NCBI GenBank assembly: GCA_041395205.1
Contig: JAWLAZ010000001.1
Span: 372,001 to 436,000 of the forward strand
Direction of reading: 5' to 3'
Source of the DNA: JAHEFU01 sp041395205
GTDB taxonomy: Bacteria; 4484-113; JAFGCY01
DNA: 64,000 nucleotides
Shown one piece after another: positions 1 through 7,855 of the stretch. Each line of letters begins with the position of its first letter. Positions within the stretch are counted from its first letter, which is position 1. The position numbers and the translations under genes are program-made. The notes beneath the pieces are model-generated. The model was not told the DNA's origin and did no database searches. It was given only the letters and a program-made list of their open reading frames with translations.

Positions 1-599
1 TAGTGATTCCACGATATATTCGGTGCTTCACCACTTGAGAATCTCTCCCGGTACTGTTCGATTAGGGCGGGTGGTACGGATTTCAGCCTCATCCATTTTC
101 TCTCCATCTCCACAATCGCATTGAAGTAATCTACTTGCTTCCAATCTGCCGGCCGATGCCACTTACAGCTCGCACTCCAGTAGATTCGGTTTAGCAAGTG
201 AGCTACATGTTTGTTGTACTCACTGCGATCCTTGCATATCAGAGCACTTTCAAGATATGGACGGCTGATTATCTGGCCCGGGCTATCGAATCCATCATAT
301 TCATGAATGGGTTTTCGGAATTCCCGTACAGTTTCACGCAGGAATCCGACAAATGCTTCTGGGCTGTTTTCCGGCATCAGTTCTTCAATCGGTGTGCCCT
401 CTGAAATGTATTCATGCGTACCAGTTTCTGCTTTCCTTGGAGTTCTGCTTCTGCGCAATAAAAGCTGGTAAGTAAATAATGCGATCCAGCCAATGGCAAT
501 AGTTATGTAAGGATAATCAGAAAGTCCCATCACTGTCAGTATAGCAATGGAATACTTCAGTGGAGGAATGCTGCTCTCACGAATCAATTTGAATCTCAA
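1..599 (-). CDS. membrane-anchored protein of unknown function, 3' end cut by window edge
   Basis: The frame is open from a stop just upstream of position 600 to the window edge, so about 199 residues are visible and the C-terminus is missing. The start is uncertain: TTG at 599 or 587, or ATG at 530; I see no ribosome binding site. Residues about 11-48 are hydrophobic and look like one or two membrane segments ending in a basic RRSR stretch. The following soluble part opens with SPEAFVGFLRETVREF, which resembles SAESFIDFLTCSVAEF in the protein at 3483-4181 and, from memory, the start of the DUF7660 family (often found as immunity-type neighbours). Its G+C is far below that of the core genes, like the other orphans in the first 5 kb. 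That it is a gene rests on the long open frame and sensible composition; no function is assigned. Confidence 0.6.
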   Translation of the reverse strand, partial: MRFKLIRESSIPPLKYSIAILTVMGLSDYPYITIAIGWIALFTYQLLLRRSRTPRKAETGTHEYISEGTPIEELMPENSPEAFVGFLRETVREFRKPIHEYDGFDSPGQIISRPYLESALICKDRSEYNKHVAHLLNRIYWSASCKWHRPADWKQVDYFNAIVEMERKWMRLKSVPPALIEQYRERFSSGEAPNISWNH

Positions 600-642
600 T
601 CATTCAGCGGGGACAGCCATGCAATATCAGCGCGACCCAGGC

Positions 643-838
643 GGCTTCGCTCCGCTGCGCAGACCCACGAGCGCTTGCGTGAACGGAAAGACAGAGTGAC
701 GAGCAGACAGGCCGAAACTTGCTTTCGGGCTGCTCTGCAGACCGACGAGACCTTGGGCGAGTCGGCACAGGCAGTAACGTGCGGGAGGAGCGGAGCTTGT
801 CTTCGCTCCGCTGCGCAGACCGACGAGCGCTTGCGTGA
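643..838. repeat. three degenerate tandem units of about 80 bp
   Basis: Units begin near 643, 721 and 801. The first and third share CTTCGCTCCGCTGCGCAGAC followed by an ACGAGCGCTTGCGTGA segment; the middle one is more diverged but keeps GCAGACCGACGAG. No convincing gene is seen between 600 and 1150 on either strand; the frames open there are repeat-driven. Related sequence (CCGGGCGGGGATT near 1057) also recalls the 86-bp repeat at 1878 and 2791. Confidence 0.6.
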
Positions 839-844
839 GGAGGC

Positions 845-882
845 AGAAAAACAAGCTGCCGGACCCGGGAAGGTCCGGCAGC
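845..882 (-). terminator. hairpin with T-rich tail on the minus strand
   Basis: GCTGCCGGACC (855-865) and GGTCCGGCAGC (872-882) form a perfect 11-bp stem with a 6-nt loop. Read on the minus strand it is followed by TTGTTTTTC, the form of an intrinsic terminator. I see no minus-strand gene just upstream of it, so its role is open. A second small stem (GCCTCC/GGAGGC) lies at 887-900. Confidence 0.4.
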
Positions 883-1152
883 AGTTGCCTCCGGGGAGGC
901 GAAGGGGGGTTAGGAAAACGGGAAATTGGATAGTTGGCTGCTTAGTTTCGGTACTGACAGGAGCTTGCGCTCTGTCCCGAAAGCGCCGGCGGATTCGCCA
1001 TACTCACTGCCTCCTTGCCCTGGAATTAGTACCGGAGGTCACCCTCCGTCATATGTTACCCATTCCGGGCGGGGATTATCTTAGGCGGCTTCCCGGCGGG
1101 GCGCTGAGGCTTGTCTGGAATTCGCCGCAGCCGCGTGGCAAAGCCCCTGAAA

Positions 1153-1161
1153 TGGTATAAT
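1153..1161 (+). promoter_or_regulatory. extended -10 promoter of the DUF151 gene
   Basis: TGGTATAAT is a perfect extended -10. The ATG at 1170 is 8 nt beyond it, so the transcript should start at or next to the start codon (leaderless). No good -35 is visible, as expected for an extended -10. Confidence 0.7.
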
Positions 1162-1169
1162 CCCGTTGG

Positions 1170-1718
1170 ATGTCACTAACAAAGGTAGACTTCTTTGACC
1201 TGCGCTACGACCACCGCCAGAAGGCGCCGGTGCTTTTCCTGAAGGACATGGAGAAGGAACTGTACCTGCCGATCTGGATCGGTGAGCTCGAAGCCAGCAG
1301 CATTGAGCTGGCGGTTGACAACAAGATCCCGCCGCGTCCGCTCACGCACGACCTGATGTCCACGATCCTCGGGCAGCTCGGGGTGCATGTCTCCCGCGTG
1401 GTGATCGACCGCCTGGAGAGCAGCACCTACTACGCCAAGCTGTACCTCGACAGCGACGGGCGCACGATCGAGGTCGACTGCCGCCCGACGGATGCCATCG
1501 CGCTGGCCCTGCGCAGGAACGTGAAGATCTACGTCAGCGAGGAACTGATGTGCAACATCAAGTTCGTCGAACTGGCCCCGGAAGCCAGCGAGGATGAAAG
1601 CAGCGTGGAGGAGGAGCCGCAGAGTGGCCCCGAGCCGCAGCTGGACCTCGACGCCAGCCCGGAGACCTTCAAGGAATTCCTGCGCCAGATCAGCCCCTCC
1701 GACTTCCGCGAGAACTAG
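1170..1718 (+). CDS. bifunctional nuclease family (DUF151) protein
   Basis: A 182-residue protein whose first 130 residues match the BFN/DUF151 domain: an N-terminal strand segment (KVDFFDLRYDHRQKAPVLFL), LPIWIGELEASSIELA, RPLTHDLMSTIL, and the hallmark DCRPTDAIALALR near residues 102-114. Family members have been reported as Mg-dependent nucleases acting on RNA and DNA, and they are widespread cytoplasmic proteins in bacteria. The C-terminal 45 residues are acidic and Pro/Ser-rich (EEEPQSGPEPQ) and look like a flexible tail. The start is fixed by the -10 box 8 nt upstream. The last codons and 3' flank (1696-1728) are repeated exactly at 3145-3177, which marks a duplication junction. The high G+C and codon use match the core genome, unlike the genes on either side. 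Confidence 0.9.
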   Translation: MSLTKVDFFDLRYDHRQKAPVLFLKDMEKELYLPIWIGELEASSIELAVDNKIPPRPLTHDLMSTILGQLGVHVSRVVIDRLESSTYYAKLYLDSDGRTIEVDCRPTDAIALALRRNVKIYVSEELMCNIKFVELAPEASEDESSVEEEPQSGPEPQLDLDASPETFKEFLRQISPSDFREN

Positions 1719-1877
1719 GACGGAGGCCCGGTGACAGCCGGGCGACGGAGGCCTGATGTCAGTCGGACAATGGCAACGGAGGTCCGGAGCTATCCGGACA
1801 ATGAGCCCGCGGAGATTTCACCACAGAGATACAAGAGAGCACAGAGTGTTTTGAACCTGCATGACAAGCTGTGTTGA

Positions 1878-1963
1878 AGCCGCCTGACATCCCGGGTGGG
1901 GATTGCAGCACAGCTGCGATCCACGGGCGGGGATGGCAAACAGGCAGGCGGCGACACGCGAAG
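1878..1963. repeat. 86-bp direct repeat, copy 1
   Basis: Matches 2791-2876 at 84 of 86 positions. The pair brackets the gene at 1966-2757, whose start codon lies 3 nt beyond this copy. Internally the unit holds two similar halves (CCCGGGTGGGGATT and CACGGGCGGGGATG). Confidence 0.9.
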
Positions 1964-1965
1964 TA

Positions 1966-2757
1966 ATGAGCCAGGCGAGGGTAAGATCATGTTCGGTGTC
2001 ATTTCGAATCTCAAACCGTGCCGTGGTTGCTTCCGTAACCTTGCTGGCAGCAGCACTTGCGCTTTCCTTCATATGGCAGAAGCAGCAGCAGTCCGGCAGC
2101 AGGGAAGATCCAAACAGCTACTTCAGGACAGTTGACGAACAGATGGCAAGCAACATTCTTGCCAGGGCTGAATTGCGCAATGATGATCCAGCAGATGGGC
2201 TTGAATTCCAGAGCCGTGTTCCTGTAGACCTGGGACGCACCGAGGTGGAGGATCTCTGCCTCCATGTGGTGCTGGACTTCCTTGAGCATTATTATTTGCT
2301 GAACTCCGACCATCAAGCGGAACAGCACCCCCTCCCCCGGACATTTGTCACATTCGAAACTTCATACAGCGCAGTCAATCTCGAGTTTCCGGTCGAGAAC
2401 GACATTGTCAGACACTTCGAAGATCCTTCACCTGAGTTGATTGAATCATTGCGGGAGAGTGGTTTGCCGGTTTATTGCGGGGCAGAAAGACTCGCCAACA
2501 GAGAGCGGCAGATTGAAGAGACTGGACATAGCAGGACCTTGCTGATCTGCATTGCAGGCATTGACAGGTTGGAGAATGACAGGCTCGCTGTGTGTGTACA
2601 GTTCGACGATGTTGCCGACGGGAGAGGCAGTATCGGTTCCTGTCTTGCGATTGTTGATTCCAGGGCGGAAAGTGGTCCGTACCAGATTGAGTGGCATGAG
2701 TACTATTGCCATGCGATGTACCACCTTGAGCGCGGGAATCAGTCCCGCAGTCACTGA
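1966..2757 (+). CDS. single-pass membrane protein, unrecognised
   Basis: I do not recognise this protein. From ATG 1966 it is 263 residues. The N-terminal 20 residues are basic, then residues about 19-37 form one hydrophobic membrane segment (VVASVTLLAAALALSFIW), leaving a C-terminal domain of about 220 residues that is presumably outside the membrane. This domain is acidic, with four or five cysteines and a Tyr/His-rich end (IEWHEYYCHAMYHL). In-frame ATG codons at 1903 and 1933 lie inside the 86-bp repeat, so the first codon after it is preferred; no clear ribosome binding site is seen for any. The G+C is about half, clearly below neighbouring core genes. The gene sits between two near-identical 86-bp repeats, so it looks like an inserted accessory unit. 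Confidence 0.6.
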   Translation: MSQARVRSCSVSFRISNRAVVASVTLLAAALALSFIWQKQQQSGSREDPNSYFRTVDEQMASNILARAELRNDDPADGLEFQSRVPVDLGRTEVEDLCLHVVLDFLEHYYLLNSDHQAEQHPLPRTFVTFETSYSAVNLEFPVENDIVRHFEDPSPELIESLRESGLPVYCGAERLANRERQIEETGHSRTLLICIAGIDRLENDRLAVCVQFDDVADGRGSIGSCLAIVDSRAESGPYQIEWHEYYCHAMYHLERGNQSRSH

Positions 2758-2790
2758 CAACTACGATTGCCATCCCGACACATTTTCTTC

Positions 2791-2876
2791 AGCCGCCTGA
2801 CATCCCGGGTGGGGATTGCAGCGCAGCTGGGATCCACGGGCGGGGATGGCAAACAGGCAGGCGGCGACACGCGAAG
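2791..2876. repeat. 86-bp direct repeat, copy 2
   Basis: Second copy of the unit at 1878-1963, two mismatches. It starts 33 bp after the stop codon of the bracketed gene. Confidence 0.9.
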
Positions 2877-2922
2877 CTTCCACCACAGTGCACACGGAGA
2901 GCACGGAGAATTCTTGTGCAAG

Positions 2923-3149
2923 CAGCCGGTCCTTCTGCTGTTTCTCATTCTGCTTCTGCTTCCTGTTCAGCATTCCTCAGTGCTCTTCGTGCCCTCTGTG
3001 CTAAGTCCTTGTCCATGCCTCGACCTTGCCTCGTTGCCAGTTCCGTGGCTCACTGTCACCTGAACCTGCCGCCGGTGACAATCTCCACCACCTCAGGTTT
3101 CAGCGTGGATGGTTCGCCTTCCTCCAGCGCATGCCTGAGCAGGACCTCC
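2923..3149. repeat. 227-bp direct repeat, copy 1 (contains a truncated gene end)
   Basis: Nearly identical (three or four differences seen) to 4241-4467, offset 1318 bp. The pair brackets the minus-strand gene at 3483-4181. Positions 3056-3149 of this copy equal the last 31 codons of the gene at 4374-4682, so on the minus strand this is a 5'-truncated gene fragment. The rest of 2880-3480 has no gene that I can support. Confidence 0.9.
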
Positions 3150-3218
3150 GACTTCCGCGAGAACTAGGACGGAGGCCAGGCTGTAAGCCGGGCGATGGAG
3201 GCCTGATGTCAGTCAGGC
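3145..3218. repeat. copy of the 3' end and flank of the DUF151 gene
   Basis: 3145-3177 is identical to 1696-1728 (last codons, stop and flank of the DUF151 gene) and similarity continues to the hairpin GCCTGATGTCAGTCAGGC at 3201-3218. It is joined directly to the end of the 227-bp repeat, so the two repeats meet at a recombination junction. Downstream (3219-3482) I see only a dispersed GCAGAGGCGCAGGGACGCAGAGG element near 3354 and no gene. Confidence 0.8.
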
Positions 3219-3482
3219 GATTGGCGGTCCGGAGCCCTCCGGGCAGGGGGGCTTCGGGGATCGGGTTTCCGGTTTCGGCAGACTCATTTCCAAACTGCTA
3301 AGCCGCGCCTGCGCGCGGGTGGCTGCGAGGCAGGCGGGCGGATTTCATAACGCAGAGGCGCAGGGACGCAGAGGAAGACGGGTTCGGATTTCGCAAATGT
3401 AGGTCAGACGAAGGTCTGACAATTAGACCGTAGCGGCGGCACCATAGCGCCGGGAACCCAATCCACCAAGTCATCAAGTGAG

Positions 3483-4181
3483 TTACTTCGACTTTGCCGA
3501 AGTACCATCCCACCAGATTACCTCTCGCAAGATTTCTGTAAGCTGATCAAAACTGATGCCCGGTGAATCGGCAGCAAGCTGTCCGTTGCCAACTCTAATC
3601 TTGATAGCATTTTCCAGCGAGCCCAAAAACCTATCCCAGGTCCATTCACGTCCAGGATCCAGGCAGTGAAGTGGAGCAGTTCCTAACTTCCAGGGATTCC
3701 GCTCCTGTGCCAGCAGCATGTGTTCACATAGATATTCAAGGAATCTTGTATATCGGTAACTTCCCTCGTTGTCATCCAGATCCTCTCTGATCACTCCTGG
3801 ATGAAAGGTCCTTGTGTCGGTGATTCCGTAGTTGTAGTATTTGCCCGCCTGTATCAGGTTTGCCAGTGCTTCCCAGCCAATGGATTCCCCTCGTGGTGCT
3901 TGGTCCTCAAAACTCTCCTCCGGAGAATAGCAGTAGCATTCACATGCAAATGCCAACACTCGGTCAATGAAATCTCCTATGAAGAATGTCTGGAAGTTGT
4001 CTTCATGGAATCTTCGGGAATCTCTTTTCCGAAAGCGGTATCTTGTCAGCCAGCTGGCATTTGCCGGCGGATATTGATCATTGAATTCCGCAACCGAACA
4101 CGTCAGGAAATCGATGAATGATTCTGCGCTGTTTGTCCGCAGCACGGATGGGCCATCGTGTTTGGCTGGCACTTCGTCCAT
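3483..4181 (-). CDS. DUF7660-like protein of unknown function
   Basis: An intact frame of 232 residues from ATG 4181 (239 from GTG 4202). A perfect TATAAT lies at 4197-4192 on this strand, just before ATG 4181 and inside the longer version, so the shorter start is preferred. The protein is soluble and acidic. It opens with SAESFIDFLTCSVAEF, followed after about 45 residues by FQTFFIGDFIDRVLAFACECY and then ESIGWEALANLIQAGKYYNYG. This order of short motifs resembles the DUF7660 family as I remember it, a family seen beside polymorphic toxin loci; that is an inference and no toxin is visible. The first motif is shared with the partial gene at the left edge. Low G+C and flanking 227-bp direct repeats suggest a transferred or inserted gene. 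Confidence 0.6.
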   Translation of the reverse strand: MDEVPAKHDGPSVLRTNSAESFIDFLTCSVAEFNDQYPPANASWLTRYRFRKRDSRRFHEDNFQTFFIGDFIDRVLAFACECYCYSPEESFEDQAPRGESIGWEALANLIQAGKYYNYGITDTRTFHPGVIREDLDDNEGSYRYTRFLEYLCEHMLLAQERNPWKLGTAPLHCLDPGREWTWDRFLGSLENAIKIRVGNGQLAADSPGISFDQLTEILREVIWWDGTSAKSK

Positions 4182-4240
4182 TGGTCCATCAATTATAGGC
4201 ACGTGCCATATGTGCAGACACTCCCAGTCGCGGCGTAGTC

Positions 4241-4467
4241 CAGCCGGTCCTTCTGCTGTTTCTCATTCTGCTTCTGCTTCCTGTTCAGCATTCCTCAGTG
4301 CTCTTCGTGCCCTCTGTGGTAAGTCCTTGTCCATGCCTCGACCTTGCCTCGTTGCCAGTTCCGTGGCTCACTGTCACCTGAACCTGCCGCCGGTGACAAT
4401 TTCCACCACCTCAGGTTTCAGCGTGGATGGTTCGCCTTCCTCCAGCGCATGCCCGAGCAGGACCTCC
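4241..4467. repeat. 227-bp direct repeat, copy 2
   Basis: The copy that still belongs to an intact gene: its right 94 bp are the 3' end of the minus-strand gene at 4374-4682. It is therefore likely the parent of the copy at 2923-3149. Confidence 0.9.
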
Positions 4468-4682
4468 AGTTCGCTGCGCAGCTGCGGGCTGCACTTGATC
4501 TCGCCCTCGAACCAGTTGTCCCAGCCGAAGCGGATCTCCTCGCCGGAGCGCTCGAGGATATACAGGTCGTAGTCAATCCCCTTGTCGAACATGTCGTAGG
4601 AGAACACGCATTGCCAGCCCGTCTCAGCGCAGTGCGCCAGCAGGCGGTTCCATTCATCCGTGACGATCCCGGTCAGGTACAT
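4374..4682 (-). CDS. small acidic soluble protein, unrecognised
   Basis: A 102-residue protein starting MYLTGIVTDEWN. The frame can be extended to 4775, but a CATAAT box at 4694-4689 stands exactly 6 nt before ATG 4682, the spacing seen at other leaderless genes in this window, and the upstream residues look non-coding. The sequence (TGWQCVFSYDMFDKGIDYDLYIL, then IRFGWDNWFEGEIKCSPQ) is Trp/Asp-rich with no membrane segment or signal peptide. I do not know the family. Its last 31 codons are duplicated at 3056-3149. Confidence 0.6.
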   Translation of the reverse strand: MYLTGIVTDEWNRLLAHCAETGWQCVFSYDMFDKGIDYDLYILERSGEEIRFGWDNWFEGEIKCSPQLRSELEVLLGHALEEGEPSTLKPEVVEIVTGGRFR

Positions 4683-4688
4683 GTTGAG

Positions 4689-4694
4689 ATTATG
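4689..4694 (-). promoter_or_regulatory. -10 element of the small gene at 4374-4682
   Basis: CATAAT on the minus strand with a 6-nt gap to the start codon; implies a leaderless transcript. Confidence 0.5.
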
Positions 4695-4992
4695 GGGCAG
4701 GAACGGCGTCACCGGGCGCTGCTTGGGAGAGATTGCTGTGAAGTCCGCATGCTTGGCGGGAATGGCAATATGCAATCCGCCTTCGTGACACGGTGCCTGC
4801 GCTGCCGGACATGCAATGACTGATCCACGAAGTCACGCAGACACGAAGTACTCAGGCTCGCGTTGGCAACTCTGCCACACACGCGTCATGGACTGCGCAC
4901 GCCGGTCCCTTGCTTCAGGAGTTCTTTGTGCACCTGTTTCCGTTCGTGAACTCCGTGTCCATTGTGGTAATGCTTCAATCCCGCTGGACATT

Positions 4993-5155
4993 GCCTCGCT
5001 GCCAGCCGAACGCAGCGAGCAATGTTTTTGCGCAAGTGAATTGCGCTGCTCCGTTGCCTGACTGACATCAGGCCTCCGTCTTGCTCTGCGCTCCTGCGCC
5101 TCTGCGTTGAATAAAACCGTTCGCCATGCCTCGCTGCCGGCCGAGCGCAGCGAGC
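4993..5155. repeat. dispersed palindromic repeats in a 0.6-kb gene-free stretch
   Basis: The stretch 4695-5260 has no supportable gene. It holds two 28-bp palindromic units (4993-5020 and 5128-5155) with the stem CTCGCTGC/GCAGCGAG, the hairpin GCCTGACTGACATCAGGC at 5056-5073, and a GCGCCTCTGCGTTGAATAAAACC module at about 5095-5118. The same modules recur around 36-37.4 kb. Confidence 0.75.
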
Positions 5156-5260
5156 CACTACCACTGAAGCGGGTAGCTCCCCCGAAACTCGATCCCCGAA
5201 GCCCCATTGCCCGGATTGCTCCGGGCCTCCCCGATCTGTACTGCCCGAATCTCCGCTTTC

Positions 5261-5275
5261 TGCATCTGTTATGCA
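5261..5275 (+). promoter_or_regulatory. candidate MocR operator upstream of azlC
   Basis: TGCATCTGTTATGCA contains the 10-mer CTGTTATGCA (5266-5275), which also occurs twice in the upstream region of the MocR gene (7856-7865 inverted, 7893-7902). A TATTAT -10 candidate lies near 5330 and a strong ribosome binding site before azlC. Confidence 0.5.
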
Positions 5276-5381
5276 TCCTGCAGATTTGTGATCATCTCCC
5301 TGCATGAACCTGCCGGCCCGGGCTGCGTATTATCCCCGTGCCAAGTCAGTGCGGGCTGGCGGTTCAGCCAAGGAGCCCGCC

Positions 5382-6099
5382 ATGAGCACTGCCTGCATCC
5401 CTGTCATCCTGAGCCGCCGCGCCAGCTTCGCCGCCGGCCTGCTGGATGTCGCGCCGATCCTGCTCAGCGCGCTGCCCTTCGGGATCATCTGCGGAGTCGG
5501 CGCGCTCGAGGCCGGGATGTCCGCCGGCCAGGCCCTGCTGTTCAGCTGCGCCGTATTCGCCGGCAGCTCGCAGCTGATCGCCACGCAGTTCCTCGCCAGT
5601 GGAGCGCCGACCGCCGTAGTGGTGCTCGCGGCCCTGGCGGTCAACCTGCGCTTCCTGATGTACTCCGCCGCGATCTCCCCGGAGTTCTCCCGGCGCAGTC
5701 TCCCGGAGAAGCTCGGCCTGTCCTATCTGCTCACCGACCAGGCCTTCGCGATTTCCATGCGCGCCTATGCCGGGGACCGCTCCGGCCTGAGGCGCACCAG
5801 CTACTACCTCGGCACGGCACTCGGCCTGTTCCTGGCCTTCCAGCTCGGCAACCTGCTCGGGATCTCACTCGGCAGCAGCCTGCCGGCGCACTGGGGCATC
5901 GAGTTCAGCGTACCGCTGATCTTCTGCGCGCTGCTGACGACCGCCATCCGCAAGAGGTCCATGGCCATTGCCGCCGCCGTCGCCGCACTCGGCAGCCTGC
6001 TGCTGTGCGGACCTGCCCTATATGCTCGGCGTATTCATTGCGGCCCTGCTGGCGATCTTCGTGGGTTTCTCTCTGGAGGAGAAAGGCGATGCAGTCTGA
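5382..6099 (+). CDS. azlC: AzlC-family branched-chain amino acid exporter subunit, frameshifted near 3' end
   Basis: AzlC is the large membrane subunit of the AzlCD exporter of branched-chain amino acids and analogues. ATG 5382 is preceded by AAGGAG at 5370-5375. The protein shows the family's features: FGIICGVGALEAGMS, CAVFAGSSQLIATQFL, VNLRFLMYSAAISP and LLTDQAFA, with about five to six membrane helices. At 6011 there is one extra A: removing it turns GGACCT into GGCCTG and restores CGLPYMLGVFIAALLAIFVGF, the normal last helix, ending at TGA 6097-6099 and giving about 238 residues, the usual length. As written, the frame instead runs on to 6122 with a nonsense tail. The corrected end overlaps the azlD start by 11 nt, as in intact azlCD operons. 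It may be a consensus error or a fresh mutation. Confidence 0.8.
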
Positions 6100-6427
6100 G
6101 CTTCTGCAGTTCGCGACCGTGACGCTCTGCGTCGGTACCGGCACCCTCGCCCTGCGCGCGGCCTTCATCCTGCCGGGGTCTGCAGCGCGCCTGCCGGAAG
6201 GTTTCCGCCGTGCCCTGGCCTACGTACCCGCCGCTGTGTTCGCCGGCCTGCTGGTGGCCAGCCTGCATCCCGAGCGCGTGATCCATCCCGGCGACCCGGT
6301 GCAGCTGCGCCTGCCGGCGATGCTCCTTGCCACGATTGTCGCCCTGCGCACGAAGAGCATCCTGTTCACGATCCTCTCCGGGATGGGCTCACTCTGGCTG
6401 CTGAACTGGCTGGCGACGCTGTTGTGA
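6089..6427 (+). CDS. azlD: AzlD-family small subunit of branched-chain amino acid exporter
   Basis: A 112-residue protein with four hydrophobic segments: FATVTLCVGTGTLALRAAFIL, LAYVPAAVFAGLLVASL, AMLLATIVALRTKSILFTIL and GSLWLLNWLATLL. Length, helix number and the RLP...LAYVPAAVFAGLL core fit AzlD, the partner of AzlC in the inner membrane. The start ATG 6089 is embedded in the 3' end of the frame-corrected azlC, indicating translational coupling. The gene ends at 6427, abutting the stop of the convergent MocR gene at 6428 with no terminator that I can see between them. Confidence 0.85.
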   Translation: MQSELLQFATVTLCVGTGTLALRAAFILPGSAARLPEGFRRALAYVPAAVFAGLLVASLHPERVIHPGDPVQLRLPAMLLATIVALRTKSILFTILSGMGSLWLLNWLATLL

Positions 6428-7855
6428 TCAGCCCAGCTCCCGGGCCAGTTCGCCGAGGCGGCGGATCGCATTCCCGACCTGCTCATTCCACTGCAGTGCG
6501 GCATTCAGGCGGATGCAGCTGGCATAGCGCGCCTGGCTGGTGAAGATCGGCCCCGGGGCGATGGAGATCCCCTCCGCCAGCGCTGCCTGGAAGAGCCTGA
6601 GCCCGCTCAGCCCCGCCGGCAGCTCGATCCACAGCACATAGCCGCCGCTCGGCCGGGTCAGGCGCGTGCCGCGCGGGAAGTGCTCGCGCACGCTGTAGGA
6701 GCACTGCTCCATGCAGTCGCGCAGGCTGCGCCGGAAGCGTCGCAGATGCGCATCATAGGCTCCGCTCGCCAGGAATTCCGCCAGCGCCAGCTGCTGCAGG
6801 GAAGGCGCGCCGATCGTGGAGTTGAATTGCAGCTGCTCCAGCTCCAGCCGGCGCTGCCCGCTGGCCGCGATCCAGCCGATGCGCAGGCCCGGGGCCAGGC
6901 TCTTCGAGAAGGATGAGCAGAGCACCACACGGCCCGCATTGTCATAGCCACGGATCGGCACGGGACGGCGGCCGGAGTAATGCAGCTCGCCGTAGATGTC
7001 ATCCTCGATCACCGTGAAGTCGTGGCGGCCCGCCAGTTCCAGTAAGCGCCTGCGGGACTGCTCCGGCATCAGGCTGCCCAGTGGGTTGCTGAAGCTAGGA
7101 ATCAGCAGCACGGCGGCGATCCGCCGCATCCCGGCTGCCTCGTCAAGCGCGCGCAGGTCGATGCCAGTCTGTGGACTGGTCGGCAGTTCCAGGGCGCGCA
7201 GCCCGTGGTGCTCCAGCACCTGCAGCAGGCCGAAGAAGGTCGGCGATTCCACGGCCACGGTATCGCCGGGCTTGGTCAGGGCCTGCAGCGAGAGATTCAG
7301 GGCGTCCATTCCGCCGCTGGTGATCAGGATCTCATCTGCACTCAGTTCGCCCATCCAGTTCAGGCTGCGCAGTGCGATCTGCCGTCTGAGTTCCGGCAGG
7401 CCCGGCGGGAACTGGTAGTTCATCGCCGCCTCCGGCTGCTCCCGCAGTACGCGGCCCATGATGCCGGCCAGGCGCTTCACGGGCAGGTAGTCCAGGCTGG
7501 GGGCGGCACAGCCCAGCGGTACATGCAGGGGGTTGGCCACACTGCGCAGGAAGTCATGCAGCATGCGGTTGCCGGGCACGCTGACGCGCTCGATGTCCGG
7601 GTCTGTGATGCTCGGCAGCTCCAGGCTGCGCTGCGGGCTGCGGCGCACGAAGTGCCCGCTCTGGGGCAGGGTTTCAATCAGGCCGCGGCTCTCGAGGATG
7701 CCGTAGGCCTGCATCACGGTGGAGATGCTGATCCCCAGTTCGCGGCTCAGCGCCCTGAGGGAGGGCATCCGCTCACCGGGCAGCAGCGCACCACTGCCGA
7801 TGCGGCGCGCAATGTTGTCGGCGACGTTCTCGTAGAGGAATCCCTGTGGAGGCAT
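6428..7855 (-). CDS. MocR-type transcription factor (GntR domain plus aminotransferase domain)
   Basis: A 475-residue protein of the MocR/GabR type. Residues about 8-70 form the winged-helix GntR domain (RMPSLRALSRELGISISTVMQAY, with GLIETLPQSGHFVRR as the wing). Residues about 110-470 form a fold-type I aminotransferase domain with the PLP-binding lysine in SFSKSLAPGLRIGW near residue 316, plus ITSGGMDALNLSL, PTFFGLLQV and EDDIYGELHY. Such proteins use PLP or an amino-compound effector to control nearby transport or metabolic genes. The gene converges on azlCD. Inverted and direct copies of CTGTTATGCA directly upstream, also found before azlC, suggest autoregulation and control of azlCD; that is inference from position and sequence. 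Confidence 0.9.
   Translation of the reverse strand: MPPQGFLYENVADNIARRIGSGALLPGERMPSLRALSRELGISISTVMQAYGILESRGLIETLPQSGHFVRRSPQRSLELPSITDPDIERVSVPGNRMLHDFLRSVANPLHVPLGCAAPSLDYLPVKRLAGIMGRVLREQPEAAMNYQFPPGLPELRRQIALRSLNWMGELSADEILITSGGMDALNLSLQALTKPGDTVAVESPTFFGLLQVLEHHGLRALELPTSPQTGIDLRALDEAAGMRRIAAVLLIPSFSNPLGSLMPEQSRRRLLELAGRHDFTVIEDDIYGELHYSGRRPVPIRGYDNAGRVVLCSSFSKSLAPGLRIGWIAASGQRRLELEQLQFNSTIGAPSLQQLALAEFLASGAYDAHLRRFRRSLRDCMEQCSYSVREHFPRGTRLTRPSGGYVLWIELPAGLSGLRLFQAALAEGISIAPGPIFTSQARYASCIRLNAALQWNEQVGNAIRRLGELARELG

Noticed and set aside
675..1160. 161-residue plus-strand frame before the DUF151 gene
   Set aside because: Built from the 80-bp tandem repeats and ends within the promoter; composition is not protein-like.
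4081..4572. 163-residue plus-strand frame (and its relative at 2916-3167)
   Set aside because: Runs through the 227-bp repeat opposite real minus-strand genes; similarity between the two frames is due to the DNA repeat.
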